Shown one piece after another: positions 26,346-33,664 of a DNA stretch of 64,000 nucleotides. Source of the stretch: an uncultured Eubacteriales bacterium. Its GTDB lineage: Bacteria > Bacillota > Clostridia > Saccharofermentanales > Fastidiosipilaceae. The number at the start of each line of letters is the position of its first letter. Position 1 is the stretch's first letter. The stretch lies in NCBI GenBank assembly GCA_902373515.1, contig CABKML010000006.1, positions 4,182-68,181 of the forward strand, written 5' to 3'. The notes under the pieces are model-generated. The model did not search any database. It was not told the origin of the DNA and worked only from the letters and a program-made list of their open reading frames with translations. Made by a program: the position numbers and the translations under genes.

Positions 26346-27107
26346 ATGCTCAACCAATACTGTAATGGAGTTAAGAAAGTCAAATTATACAGGCATAAAA
26401 GCGAACCCGGAAGTTTCAGTATAGAAGCGGCTGTTATATTGCCTTGTGCATTATTATTTTTCTTTATTTTGGTTTTACTGGTGCAAATGGCTAATTATGA
26501 ATTGTTATGGCATACTGCCGGTAACAGCGCCTGTCAGGAACTGGAAGCTATTGTTGCAGCTGCAGGCAGTTTTTCGCAAGCGGATATGAAACAGAAGTTA
26601 CTCGGGAAGTTGACCGCACGTTTGCCCACACAGGTTACAGATAGATTGCTTAAATTTACTGACGGGATGCTTTCAGCCAATTATCTTTTACGCCGCCAAA
26701 GTAATTTGTTCCAAGAAATGAACGGTCGGAGCCGCAACTTAAACACTCGACTGATTACTAATTTTCGAGCTTTTATCAGTGTTAACGAGGCAAAACATCA
26801 AATACACTATAAATCCGTTTATGATTATAATCTTCTGCTTTGGCGTAAAAAGAGAGAATTTTATTACGTTGTACCTTTGTGGAATGTCTATCCTCTCGGT
26901 ACTTTGGGTAAAAGTTCCACTTCAGGAGAAAATAAGGATGAAAAAAACTTAACTATCTGGAGCAAAGGGAATTTTGCGCGGGGAGATGAATTTCAAAGTA
27001 AATACCATGCCAATTTACCTAAAAATTTTCCTACGATTAATCGTTTCTCAGGCGGCGTGGCTACCAGTATTAAAAGTATTGACTTAACTAATCCTAACTT
27101 GGAATAA
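26346..27107 (+). CDS. TadE-like pseudopilin family membrane protein
   Basis: A 253-residue protein with a classic TadE-like segment GSFSIEAAVILPCALL (about 27-42) extending into a membrane helix to about residue 50, then a large extracellular part without recognised domains. The Glu at the start of the helix resembles the type IV pilin Glu5. It is the last gene of the three-gene set and the last host gene before the integrated phage: the phage integrase lies 146 bases further on the opposite strand. Confidence 0.6.
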   Translation: MLNQYCNGVKKVKLYRHKSEPGSFSIEAAVILPCALLFFFILVLLVQMANYELLWHTAGNSACQELEAIVAAAGSFSQADMKQKLLGKLTARLPTQVTDRLLKFTDGMLSANYLLRRQSNLFQEMNGRSRNLNTRLITNFRAFISVNEAKHQIHYKSVYDYNLLLWRKKREFYYVVPLWNVYPLGTLGKSSTSGENKDEKNLTIWSKGNFARGDEFQSKYHANLPKNFPTINRFSGGVATSIKSIDLTNPNLE

Positions 27108-27156
27108 AATAAAAGGTTAAATACTATTTAACTACTTAGCATTAACTTTATCACAA

Positions 27157-27178
27157 GCCTGATTTTAGGCGTTTTTTT
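27157..27178 (+). terminator. Weak terminator after the TadE-like genes
   Basis: A short stem GCCT / AGGC with a 6-base loop is followed by GTTTTTTT. The stem is only 4 bp, but the T run is good. It may mark the end of host sequence. Confidence 0.5.
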
Positions 27179-27230
27179 GATATTCTTAATTAGCTCTATT
27201 AATGAGATATAAAAGCGTTTTATAAGAGAG

Positions 27231-27251
27231 CGTGTACAAATCGTGTACAAA
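27231..27251. repeat. Two direct CGTGTACAAA repeats next to the integrase
   Basis: CGTGTACAAA occurs at 27231-27240 and 27242-27251, in phase by 11 bp (one helical turn), directly beside the integrase stop codon. Such phased repeats are typical of integrase arm-type or excisionase binding sites. The attachment core itself is not identified. Confidence 0.5.
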
Positions 27252-27253
27252 AG

Positions 27254-28210
27254 CTAATTCAAAATGTTCAGCAAGTCATCATCACTTGCCTTAACGTAAA
27301 ATTTTAATGTAAATTCCGGAGTAGCGTGACCCATTACTTGTTGTAACGCTCTAATATTTACGCCTTTACGAGCCATTCTGCTTGCAAATGTATGCCTGAA
27401 ATCATATAAAGTCGCTTTTATGCCTATAATTTTAGCTGTTTTTTGTAACAATGTTCGTGTACGCCTAACGGTACTGTTATTGAAAACAGTTAAATTTTCA
27501 AACGCAGTTTTAGATAATGGCACTTTTCTTTTTGCATTAAATGTTTTTCCCTCAGAATACCCGTAATTTGTTAAACCTTTTTCTATATAAATAAATTTAT
27601 CGTCATAGTGATTGCCTGCCGCAAGTTCGCTCGGGCGCAACCCTGTTTCGTATAAAACTATACAGAATTTATAGGATTCTATACTTTTATCTTTTAGATA
27701 ATCTAAAATTTTATGATAATCTTCTTTACTAATTTCCTTGTGTGGATGTCCACTGGAAAAGTCAAAGTATTTAATAACATTTTTTGTTATTTGTATTTTT
27801 GGTAAGTCATAATAATCACAATAAAAATTACAGACGGCAGAAAAAGCACCAATGACTGTTTTTGCATAAGACTTGCTGTACTTTTTTGTTTTAATCAATT
27901 CTATTAAATTTTGTCTTTTTATATTTCTAAAATCTGTATTGTAAAGAACTGAAAAAATTTTGAGTGAAGATACAACTGTATGTTTCCTGCTTGTACCTGC
28001 TGCTGAATTTTTTATGTAAAAGTCTATTACTTCTTTTAAGGTTGCGCCAACAGACCCTCGGATCTTCTTATCTAATTCTTCACACCTTATCACAAAGTCT
28101 TTTTTTAATTCGTCTTTTCGACTTTTTAGAAAATACCTTTTCCCTGTCTTGTCGGATATTGAATAACTATACCTTCCGTCTGTTGATTTTGTAATGCTAT
28201 TTACAGCCAT
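27254..28210 (-). CDS. int: Tyrosine-type site-specific integrase
   Basis: Catalyses integration and excision of the prophage. The 318-residue product has an N-terminal DNA-binding part (about 1-60, Arg/Lys-rich), a SAM-like core-binding domain (about 60-150) and the catalytic domain. Visible residues are Arg192 (ETGLRPSEL), Lys near 229, Arg272 in YDFRHTFAS, His295 (MGHATP) and nucleophile Tyr305 (LKFYVKAS). The first His of the HxxR box is Tyr269, a known variation. It starts 2 bases after the repressor stop, so integrase and repressor are in one leftward operon and likely co-expressed in the lysogen. Confidence 0.95.
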   Translation of the reverse strand: MAVNSITKSTDGRYSYSISDKTGKRYFLKSRKDELKKDFVIRCEELDKKIRGSVGATLKEVIDFYIKNSAAGTSRKHTVVSSLKIFSVLYNTDFRNIKRQNLIELIKTKKYSKSYAKTVIGAFSAVCNFYCDYYDLPKIQITKNVIKYFDFSSGHPHKEISKEDYHKILDYLKDKSIESYKFCIVLYETGLRPSELAAGNHYDDKFIYIEKGLTNYGYSEGKTFNAKRKVPLSKTAFENLTVFNNSTVRRTRTLLQKTAKIIGIKATLYDFRHTFASRMARKGVNIRALQQVMGHATPEFTLKFYVKASDDDLLNILN

Positions 28211-28212
28211 AA

Positions 28213-28839
28213 TTACATCTTCCGCCTTAATTCAACAACTTTGCCTATTATCGTGACCGGGCGTGTCATTACTTCTTCTTTCGTGAAAAACATAGGCTCA
28301 TACGCCGTATTGAAAGACTGTAAAATAACACCTTGAGAATTTATAACAAGTCTTTTACAGCAAGCGTCATCGCCGTTTACTTTTGCTATAACAATATCTC
28401 CGCTTTTTGCCGTGTTTTGTTGTCGTACGATAACCGTGTCACCATCTTGAATTTTCGGCGTCATGGAGTCGCCTTTAATTCTTAAAGCAAAAAATGTTCC
28501 TGTACTTGCAAGTTTTTCAGATATTTCCTCATAATCTAAAATATCCTCAATTGCTTCAATCGGTATACCTGCAGCGACTTTACCTAAAACTGGAATCTTT
28601 ACAGCTTTTTTATTTGTTACTTGTTTTTCGTCAAAACCTAAAAGCCATGCAATCTCGACATTAAAATAGTTTGCTAGTCTTTGAATTACATCAGCTTTCG
28701 GCTCTCTCTGATTACGTAAATATCGGCTTAAAGACGCTTGAGTTGTGCCAACCTGAGCAGCAAGCTCCGTTAAGGTTACGTCTTTATGCGCAATCAGTTG
28801 TTTTAATCTTGTTGAAAACGTGCTTTTTTGAACTAGCAT
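28213..28839 (-). CDS. LexA/CI-type self-cleaving phage repressor
   Basis: Maintains lysogeny by binding operators in the divergent region. The 208 residues comprise an N-terminal HTH (about 8-65, LTELAAQVGTTQASLSRYL) and a C-terminal S24 peptidase domain. The Ala90-Gly91 cleavage site in KVAAGIP, nucleophile Ser125 in GDSMTP and the base Lys162 in CCKRL are all present, so RecA-stimulated self-cleavage and SOS induction are expected. Start set at ATG 28839-28837 with AGGGAG upstream; the open frame continues 114 residues further, but that part is hydrophobic, lies in the promoter region and has no homology. Confidence 0.92.
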   Translation of the reverse strand: MLVQKSTFSTRLKQLIAHKDVTLTELAAQVGTTQASLSRYLRNQREPKADVIQRLANYFNVEIAWLLGFDEKQVTNKKAVKIPVLGKVAAGIPIEAIEDILDYEEISEKLASTGTFFALRIKGDSMTPKIQDGDTVIVRQQNTAKSGDIVIAKVNGDDACCKRLVINSQGVILQSFNTAYEPMFFTKEEVMTRPVTIIGKVVELRRKM

Positions 28840-28870
28840 ATCACTATCTCGCTCCCTTTTTCTTTTATTA

Positions 28871-28964
28871 TATATTACATAGTGCAAAACGGCATAATAT
28901 TTTCTGAGATTAACAATTTGTTTACCGTTTTGGTATTGCACAAAATATTCCGATATGGAATAAT
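28871..28964. promoter_or_regulatory. Divergent lysogeny/early control region with operators and rightward promoter
   Basis: The rightward promoter reads TTGCAC (28936-28941), a 17-base spacer, AATAAT (28959-28964). A 15-bp palindrome ATTCCGATATGGAAT (28947-28961) covers the spacer and -10. A second operator-like sequence TTACCGTTTTGGTAT (28922-28936) abuts the -35, and a related copy ATGCCGTTTTGCAC lies on the minus strand near 28881-28894, beside a leftward TATAAT (minus strand, about 28867-28872). This fits repressor and Cro-like control of both directions. Which protein binds which motif is not determinable here. Confidence 0.7.
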
Positions 28965-29002
28965 TTAACCATGCGAAAAACAAGGGAAGGAGGGTTAAGA
29001 AC

Positions 29003-29203
29003 ATGAATGACTTTGAGTTAGAAATCTTAAAGAAGTTCGGAAGCAAGAAAAAATGTTGTGATTTTATGCATTGGTCGCCTGCTACTTTATCGAAAATAAA
29101 GAGCAAAAAACGCCCTTTGACAACAACTGAAATTCTGAAACTGAACGATATTTTTAAGATTGATAGTATGCAGGAGTTCAAGAAAATTTTTTTTAATTTT
29201 TAA
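29003..29203 (+). CDS. Small Cro-like DNA-binding protein (putative)
   Basis: A 66-residue basic protein, first gene of the rightward early operon, with GGAGGG upstream. The segment from Lys15 (GSKKKCCDFMHWSPATLSKI) has helix-turn-helix character similar to YdaS/Cro-type regulators. It is the position expected for Cro. No closer family recognised. Confidence 0.55.
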   Translation: MNDFELEILKKFGSKKKCCDFMHWSPATLSKIKSKKRPLTTTEILKLNDIFKIDSMQEFKKIFFNF

Positions 29204-29204
29204 C

Positions 29205-29219
29205 ATACCATTTTGGTAT
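29205..29219. promoter_or_regulatory. Operator-like inverted repeat between early regulators
   Basis: ATACCA-TTT-TGGTAT is a 15-bp inverted repeat. It shares 13 of 15 bases with the operator-like sequence at 28922-28936 and directly abuts the AGGAGG ribosome site of the next gene, so binding there could block transcription or translation of the second regulator. Confidence 0.6.
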
Positions 29220-29233
29220 AGGAGGAAAAAACA

Positions 29234-29467
29234 ATGATTAACATTTTGCAAGAAATTAAAGCTAAAAGGGGTAAGACATTCCGTGAACTTGCTAAAACTT
29301 TAGGAGTTACACAACCAACTTTGTCTTATTACAACAAACACCCTGAGAAATTAACCCTAGAGAAAATTAACATTCTCACGAGGCGGTACAATTTTAGCCC
29401 ATACGAAAAATTGTTATTGTTCGTTGAGCCTGAGACACTCAAATTTTTGATGATAGGAGAAAAATAA
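29234..29467 (+). CDS. XRE/Cro-C1 family HTH regulator
   Basis: A 77-residue HTH_3-type protein: KTFRELAKTLGVTQPTLSYYNKHPEKLTLEKINILTRRYN is a canonical Cro/C1 helix-turn-helix. AGGAGG lies directly after the upstream inverted repeat, 8 bases before the ATG. It ends overlapping by one base the next gene's ATG. Probably the second early regulator (Cro or antirepressor partner). Confidence 0.75.
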   Translation: MINILQEIKAKRGKTFRELAKTLGVTQPTLSYYNKHPEKLTLEKINILTRRYNFSPYEKLLLFVEPETLKFLMIGEK

Positions 29468-29778
29468 TGAGACAGTTAGAAGATTTTTTCGTGTTTAAGC
29501 ATGCCGCTCGTAATATAGCAGATGTTTTTGCGAATTATAAGAGTGATGACAGAGTCCGCAAATTTGCTATTGAAACAGCAGAAAGATGTTCAAAAAAGCC
29601 TATTAAAATGCCAGCTAATTTTTATGTAAGCTTAATTTATTTTCTTGCCGATGAGTTCAATAACAAGGATGACGGAGAACTTATAGGACTTTATTTTGTT
29701 AATAAAACATCCGCCAAATTGATTATGGAAATGATTGATAAAAACTTTAAGGAGAAAACTGGCGATGAAAAGCATTAA
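29467..29778 (+). CDS. Early phage protein, small family A (copy 1), function unknown
   Basis: A 103-residue helical protein with no recognised domain. It is paralogous to the gene at 30194-30496: shared pattern F-K-x-A-x-x-N-I, NYKxxxxxxxF/YI, AxRC, KMPANFYxSLIYFLADEF versus ELPPEFYKSLIYYIADDY, and a conserved Ile/Met-rich tail. Overlaps the regulator upstream by one base and the next gene by 14, so translation is coupled. Part of an A-B-B-A-B tandem array of small genes unique to this region of the window. Confidence 0.7.
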   Translation: MRQLEDFFVFKHAARNIADVFANYKSDDRVRKFAIETAERCSKKPIKMPANFYVSLIYFLADEFNNKDDGELIGLYFVNKTSAKLIMEMIDKNFKEKTGDEKH

Positions 29779-29983
29779 CCCGAATTATTACAAAGTCGAT
29801 GATAAGTTAGATTGCTTTGACTTAATGCTTTTAAGTCAAGGTAAAGAATACGTCAAAGGATTTTGTATTTGTAATGCACTTAAATATATCTACCGAGCAC
29901 GTCATAAAAACGGCGTAGAAGATGTAAAAAAGGCTCAATGGTATATTGGTAAATTTTTAGAACTGGAAGAAAAAAGGAGATAA
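29765..29983 (+). CDS. DUF3310-like small protein (family B, copy 1)
   Basis: 72 residues: INPNYYKVDDKLDCFDLML, then CNALKYIYRARHKNGVEDVKKAQWYI. This matches the DUF3310 pattern (NPxHY, then aIKYxxRaxxKnxxeDlkKAxwYl) found in many phages, including T7 gp1.7-type proteins. Start chosen at ATG 29765 with AAGGAG 11 bases upstream; the longer frame lies in gene A. It is the most complete member of three B copies; the other two have lost the NPNYY start and the loop before KAQW. Confidence 0.72.
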   Translation: MKSINPNYYKVDDKLDCFDLMLLSQGKEYVKGFCICNALKYIYRARHKNGVEDVKKAQWYIGKFLELEEKRR

Positions 29984-29987
29984 AAAG

Positions 29988-30197
29988 ATGAGAGACATTT
30001 GCCTTGATTGTCACAAAATTAGGGAAAAGTTAGACAGTATAGAGTTAATGCTGCAAAGTCAAAACAAAAAGGGCGACAAAGGAAGTTATATTTGTAGCGC
30101 CATAGACAATATCGACCGAGCACTTCTTCACGTGGGAATAGCTCAATGGTTTATCCGCGAATTTTTAGAACTGGAAGAAAAAGGAGATAAGAAATGA
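29988..30197 (+). CDS. Diverged DUF3310-like paralog (family B, copy 2)
   Basis: 69 residues aligning with copy 1 as HKIREKLDSIELML-QSQ, ICSAIDNIDRA, AQWFIREFLELEEK. The NPNYY motif is replaced by CLDCHK and the charged loop is shortened. The C-terminal codons for EEKGDK also form the AAGGAGATAA ribosome site of the next gene, a feature repeated in each unit. Function unknown. Confidence 0.65.
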   Translation: MRDICLDCHKIREKLDSIELMLQSQNKKGDKGSYICSAIDNIDRALLHVGIAQWFIREFLELEEKGDKK

Positions 30198-30496
30198 AAG
30201 ATATTATAAATTTTAAATCTGCAATAGCAAATATTTACGTGTTTTTTCACAATTATAAAACTAACAAAGAACTTGACCAGTATATTCAAGAAGTTGCGAA
30301 GCGATGCGCTAATTTCCCCGTTGAATTACCACCTGAATTTTACAAAAGTTTAATTTATTACATAGCTGATGATTATCCGAACATGGACAGTAAGGACATT
30401 GTAAAAATTGCAGTGATAAACGAAAACGTTATCGATCGGATTATGCTTGCGTTTTTAGAAAAATTGCAAGGAGATAAAAAAGATGAGCGACATTGA
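30194..30496 (+). CDS. Early phage protein, small family A (copy 2), function unknown
   Basis: A 100-residue paralog of the gene at 29467-29778 (see pattern SLIYYIADDY and the AKRC / AERC position). Overlaps the previous gene by 4 bases and the following one by 14 bases, the same 14-base overlap as the A/B pair upstream, which supports duplication of an A-B unit. Predicted mostly helical, soluble. Confidence 0.68.
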   Translation: MKDIINFKSAIANIYVFFHNYKTNKELDQYIQEVAKRCANFPVELPPEFYKSLIYYIADDYPNMDSKDIVKIAVINENVIDRIMLAFLEKLQGDKKDERH

Positions 30497-30698
30497 CCTT
30501 GATTGTTACAAAATTAGGAACAAGTTAGACGCTGTAGATTCAATGCTGCGAAGTCAAAGCAAAAAGAGCGAAGTGGGCGACAAAGAAATTTATATTTGTA
30601 AAGCCAAGGAATATATCGACCGAGCACGTCTTAACGTGGAAAAAGCTCACTGGTGTATCCGCAGATCTTTAGTACTGGAAGAAAAAGGAGATAAATAA
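30483..30698 (+). CDS. Diverged DUF3310-like paralog (family B, copy 3)
   Basis: 71 residues, closest to copy 2: DLDCYKIRNKLDAVDSML-RSQ, YICKAKEYIDRARLNVEKAHWCI. It also ends EEKGDK over the AAGGAG ribosome site of the next gene, and overlaps that ATG by one base. Cys-containing motifs (LDC, YIC) are shared by copies 2 and 3. Confidence 0.65.
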   Translation: MSDIDLDCYKIRNKLDAVDSMLRSQSKKSEVGDKEIYICKAKEYIDRARLNVEKAHWCIRRSLVLEEKGDK

Positions 30699-31240
30699 TG
30701 AAAAAATCAAAAGTATTAGCAGTAACAGCAGCCTTGATTTTAGGCTTGTCTACACTAACAATTGCACCTCACATTTTAGGCAGCAACCTGAAACATGAGG
30801 CACAACAAAAAACCATTTACTATGATATACCGCTAGACAAGGAATTACAATCGTATATCACTAAAAAAGCAGCAGAATACAATGTACCTGTAAAGATTGT
30901 ATATGCTCTTATCCAATGCGAAAGTGGATTTAACCCGAACGCTATCAGTAAAACAAACGATTATGGTTTAATGCAAATCAACAAAATTAATCACAGTAGA
31001 CTTGCGACAAAGCTTAAAATTAAAGACTTTTTAGACGCTAAACAAAATGCACTTGCAGGCATTTACATGCTTTCTGAAAGCCTTAACGCTACTAAAAGCG
31101 GCGATATTCAACAAGCAATTATGATTTACGGTTTAGGCTTTGGAGGAGCTAGTAACCTCTTTAATCAAGGAATCTATTCAACAGCTTATTCACGCAACTT
31201 GCTTGAAATTGCTGATAGTTTTGAGGTGCTGCATGAGTAA
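30698..31240 (+). CDS. Secreted lytic transglycosylase (SLT domain)
   Basis: A 180-residue exported protein: signal peptide or anchor at 1-24 (KKSKVLAVTAALILGLSTL), then a Slt35/Slt70-type goose-lysozyme-like domain from about 45. The catalytic Glu75 lies in IQCESGFNPNAIS, and NDYGLMQIN follows at 87-95. It would cleave peptidoglycan outside the membrane. Its position in the early, DNA-metabolism region rather than in the lysis module is unusual; an early-expressed cell-wall enzyme could modify the envelope or act in superinfection exclusion. Overlaps the next gene by 8 bases. Confidence 0.85.
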   Translation: MKKSKVLAVTAALILGLSTLTIAPHILGSNLKHEAQQKTIYYDIPLDKELQSYITKKAAEYNVPVKIVYALIQCESGFNPNAISKTNDYGLMQINKINHSRLATKLKIKDFLDAKQNALAGIYMLSESLNATKSGDIQQAIMIYGLGFGGASNLFNQGIYSTAYSRNLLEIADSFEVLHE

Positions 31241-31634
31241 CAAATCAAACGGTTCACGCTTTGAAAGAAGAATTGCACAGATTCTGTCAAAAAACGGATT
31301 TTGGGTACACCTTTTAGCACAAAATGCTTCTGGACAACCGGCAGATATTATAGCCGTTAAAAACGGAAAAGCATATCTGATAGATTGCAAGCTATGTGAG
31401 GGCAATTACTTTGATTTACGGCGTATAGAACTTAATCAAGAGCTTTCAATGACTAAATGGAGGGAATGTAAAAACGGTGAGGGACTGTTTTGTATAAGTT
31501 TTAACAATAAAATTTATATGATTAATCTTCCCGATTTATTGAATGCTGATGGCTCGAGGATAACTGAATTTTATTGTGGTTTAGCCGGTGGAACTTTAGA
31601 AAGTTGGTTGGAATATGTTGATAATCGTAGATAA
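31233..31634 (+). CDS. PD-(D/E)XK nuclease, Holliday-junction-resolvase-like
   Basis: A 133-residue nuclease. The N-terminal GSRFERRIAQILSKNGF helix gives the conserved Glu, and PADIIAVKNGKAYLIDCK provides the catalytic Asp, Asp and Lys of the PD-(D/E)XK core. The arrangement resembles RecU-like and VRR-NUC-like phage resolvases. Start at ATG 31233 with GAGGTG upstream; the longer frame lies in the preceding gene. Neighbouring helicase, annealase and exonuclease genes place it in phage recombination or replication. Confidence 0.75.
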   Translation: MSNKSNGSRFERRIAQILSKNGFWVHLLAQNASGQPADIIAVKNGKAYLIDCKLCEGNYFDLRRIELNQELSMTKWRECKNGEGLFCISFNNKIYMINLPDLLNADGSRITEFYCGLAGGTLESWLEYVDNRR

Positions 31635-32991
31635 CAAATTGACAATTAAAGACGCAAGCGAAAAATTAAAAAAGTTTTGCGAAAAAGAATTAGTCATGAC
31701 AAACCCTGAATATATTAGACGGGTACGCATGAATAAATACACGGGTAAAACACCTGAATACCTTTATTTGTACGAAAAAGACGGAGATGACTATATCTTG
31801 CCTTACGGGTGTTTAGAACGAGTTACAAATTTAGGCAAATTTGATTTTGAGTATAAATTACCACCAACCCGCAAAATTGATGTTTTGGATAAAGTACCTT
31901 TATACGGTTATCAAAACGATGCCGTAAGAGTTATGCAAAGCCACCAAGTTGGTATTTTAGTATCACCGGCAGGCTCAGGGAAAACACAAATGGCGATTGC
32001 CCTGGCTTGTCGCTTAAAGCTAAAAACTTTATGGATAACTCACACTTTAGACCTCGTTCAGCAAAGCTATGAAAGAGCCTGTCAATACATTGATAAAAGC
32101 CTTTTAGGTAAAATTGTCGGCGGCAAAGTTGAAATAGGCTCGTTTATGACCTTTGCAACTGTTCAAACTTTAAGTAAACTGGACTTATCTTTATATAAAG
32201 ATTGTTTTGATTGTATCATTGTTGATGAGTGCCATCGAGTATCAGGAAGTGCAACCAACATTACGATGTTCAAAAAGGCATTAGACAATTTACGGTGTTC
32301 ACATGTTTACGGTATTACCGCAACTATGCACCGGGCGGACGGTACTTTGCAAGCAACTAAGGCTCTTTTAGGCGATGTTCAATATACAGTCAGCAAGGAA
32401 GAAGTGCAATCAATTATAATCAACCCTCAAATTAAGGTAATACGTACAAATTACAGACTGGATTTCGATAGTCTGAACGTAGACGGGACTTTGAATTACT
32501 GCAAAATGGTCAACTGCTTGACCGGAAATTATAAGCGGAACGAAACAATTATATCAGTAGTTAAAGATTGTGAGGGTCCGTGCCTATTTTTATCTGAACG
32601 GGTAAACCAAATTGACATTTTGTATGAAATGCTGCCTGAAAGACTGAAAAAATTAGCTTGCAAAATTACCGGTATTACCGACAAAGACGCAAGAAAAGAA
32701 TTTATTGATGAGATGAAGTACGGCAAAAAGAAAATTTTATTTTCTACCTACTTACTAGCAAAAGAGGGATTAGACATACCGTGCCTTGAAAACTTAATCA
32801 TGTGCTCACCTGTACGGGACGAAGCAATCGTCACGCAAGCTTTAGGACGTATCAGCCGTATATCACCAACAACAAACAAGCTTTCAGCAACTTGTTATGA
32901 CTTTTTAGACGATAACCGTTACTACGAAAAGTCGTTCAAGGAAAGAAAGAGAATTTATAAACTGCTTAATTGCACAATAGAGGAGTTATAA
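31615..32991 (+). CDS. Superfamily 2 DEAD/DEAH-type DNA helicase
   Basis: 458 residues with the motifs of an SF2 helicase: Q-like GYQNDAVR, Walker A SPAGSGKT at 117-124, DECH in the IIVDECHR box, ITATMHR (motif III region), then the second RecA domain with FSTYLLAKEGLDIPCLENLI and motif VI QALGRISR. Similar ResIII-like helicases occur in phage replication clusters. Overlaps the nuclease gene by 20 bases. An N-terminal 90-residue extension precedes the motor. Confidence 0.9.
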   Translation: MLIIVDNKLTIKDASEKLKKFCEKELVMTNPEYIRRVRMNKYTGKTPEYLYLYEKDGDDYILPYGCLERVTNLGKFDFEYKLPPTRKIDVLDKVPLYGYQNDAVRVMQSHQVGILVSPAGSGKTQMAIALACRLKLKTLWITHTLDLVQQSYERACQYIDKSLLGKIVGGKVEIGSFMTFATVQTLSKLDLSLYKDCFDCIIVDECHRVSGSATNITMFKKALDNLRCSHVYGITATMHRADGTLQATKALLGDVQYTVSKEEVQSIIINPQIKVIRTNYRLDFDSLNVDGTLNYCKMVNCLTGNYKRNETIISVVKDCEGPCLFLSERVNQIDILYEMLPERLKKLACKITGITDKDARKEFIDEMKYGKKKILFSTYLLAKEGLDIPCLENLIMCSPVRDEAIVTQALGRISRISPTTNKLSATCYDFLDDNRYYEKSFKERKRIYKLLNCTIEEL

Positions 32992-32992
32992 A

Positions 32993-33664
32993 ATGACTAT
33001 TTACGAAAAATTACTAAAAGCTAGACAAGATTTTTTAAGCAAAGGTATCACAAAAAGTGGTATCAACCGCCACGCCGAGTTCCAGTATTACGAACTTAGC
33101 GACATTGTACCGCTTGCAAATGAAATTTTGACGAAACACGGTTTAATTTACACTGTTTCCTTTGATTCTGATTTTGCTTACGGTATTTTAACGGATATAA
33201 GCGACAATAAAATTTGTATAAAATTTACATTGCCTTTACAGACTATAGCAGAACCATCTAAATTTAGAATGAATGAAGTGCAAGCGATGGGAGCTGTAAT
33301 TACCTATTACAGACGGTATCTGTATTTTGTCCTGTTCGATATTATCGACTATGAACAATTTGATAGTCAAGTTCCTGTAACACAGCCTACAGCAAGCAAA
33401 GCACCGAAAACGCCTACAGAACGGGCAGAAATAGCAGAAACTTTAACCAACGTACAAGGGCAAGCAACAGAACTACAGATTAAAGCCTTAAAAAGCTCAC
33501 TGAAAACTTTGAAAGAATATTGTCCTGATAAACGGCAGTACATCAAAGATATTGTCACAAGAACAAACAGCTTTAAGAATATCACTAAGGAAGAATGTGA
33601 AAAGATTGTTAAAGAATGCGCGTTATTTGTAAAGGAAGTGGAGGACGCTCAAAATGGAAATTGA
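32993..33664 (+). CDS. ERF family single-strand annealing protein
   Basis: A 223-residue recombinase of the ERF type: the core MNEVQAMGAVITYYRRYLYFVLFDI matches the family's GsaiTYarRYal signature, and an N-terminal LsdIxxxxnxxLxxxGL pattern (ELSDIVPLANEILTKHGL) is present. A Thr/Ala-rich linker (about 125-150) leads to a helical tail. It pairs with the YqaJ exonuclease encoded next (11-base overlap), giving a complete annealase-exonuclease recombination pair. Confidence 0.82.
   Translation: MTIYEKLLKARQDFLSKGITKSGINRHAEFQYYELSDIVPLANEILTKHGLIYTVSFDSDFAYGILTDISDNKICIKFTLPLQTIAEPSKFRMNEVQAMGAVITYYRRYLYFVLFDIIDYEQFDSQVPVTQPTASKAPKTPTERAEIAETLTNVQGQATELQIKALKSSLKTLKEYCPDKRQYIKDIVTRTNSFKNITKEECEKIVKECALFVKEVEDAQNGN

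Noticed and set aside
28840..29181. 114-residue N-terminal extension of the repressor
   Set aside because: It lies in the operator/promoter region, is hydrophobic without repressor homology, and ATG 28839 has a ribosome site.
29003..29467. Toxin-antitoxin pair from two small HTH-like genes
   Set aside because: They sit directly downstream of the early promoter beside operators, the standard place for Cro-like regulators; no toxin motif seen.
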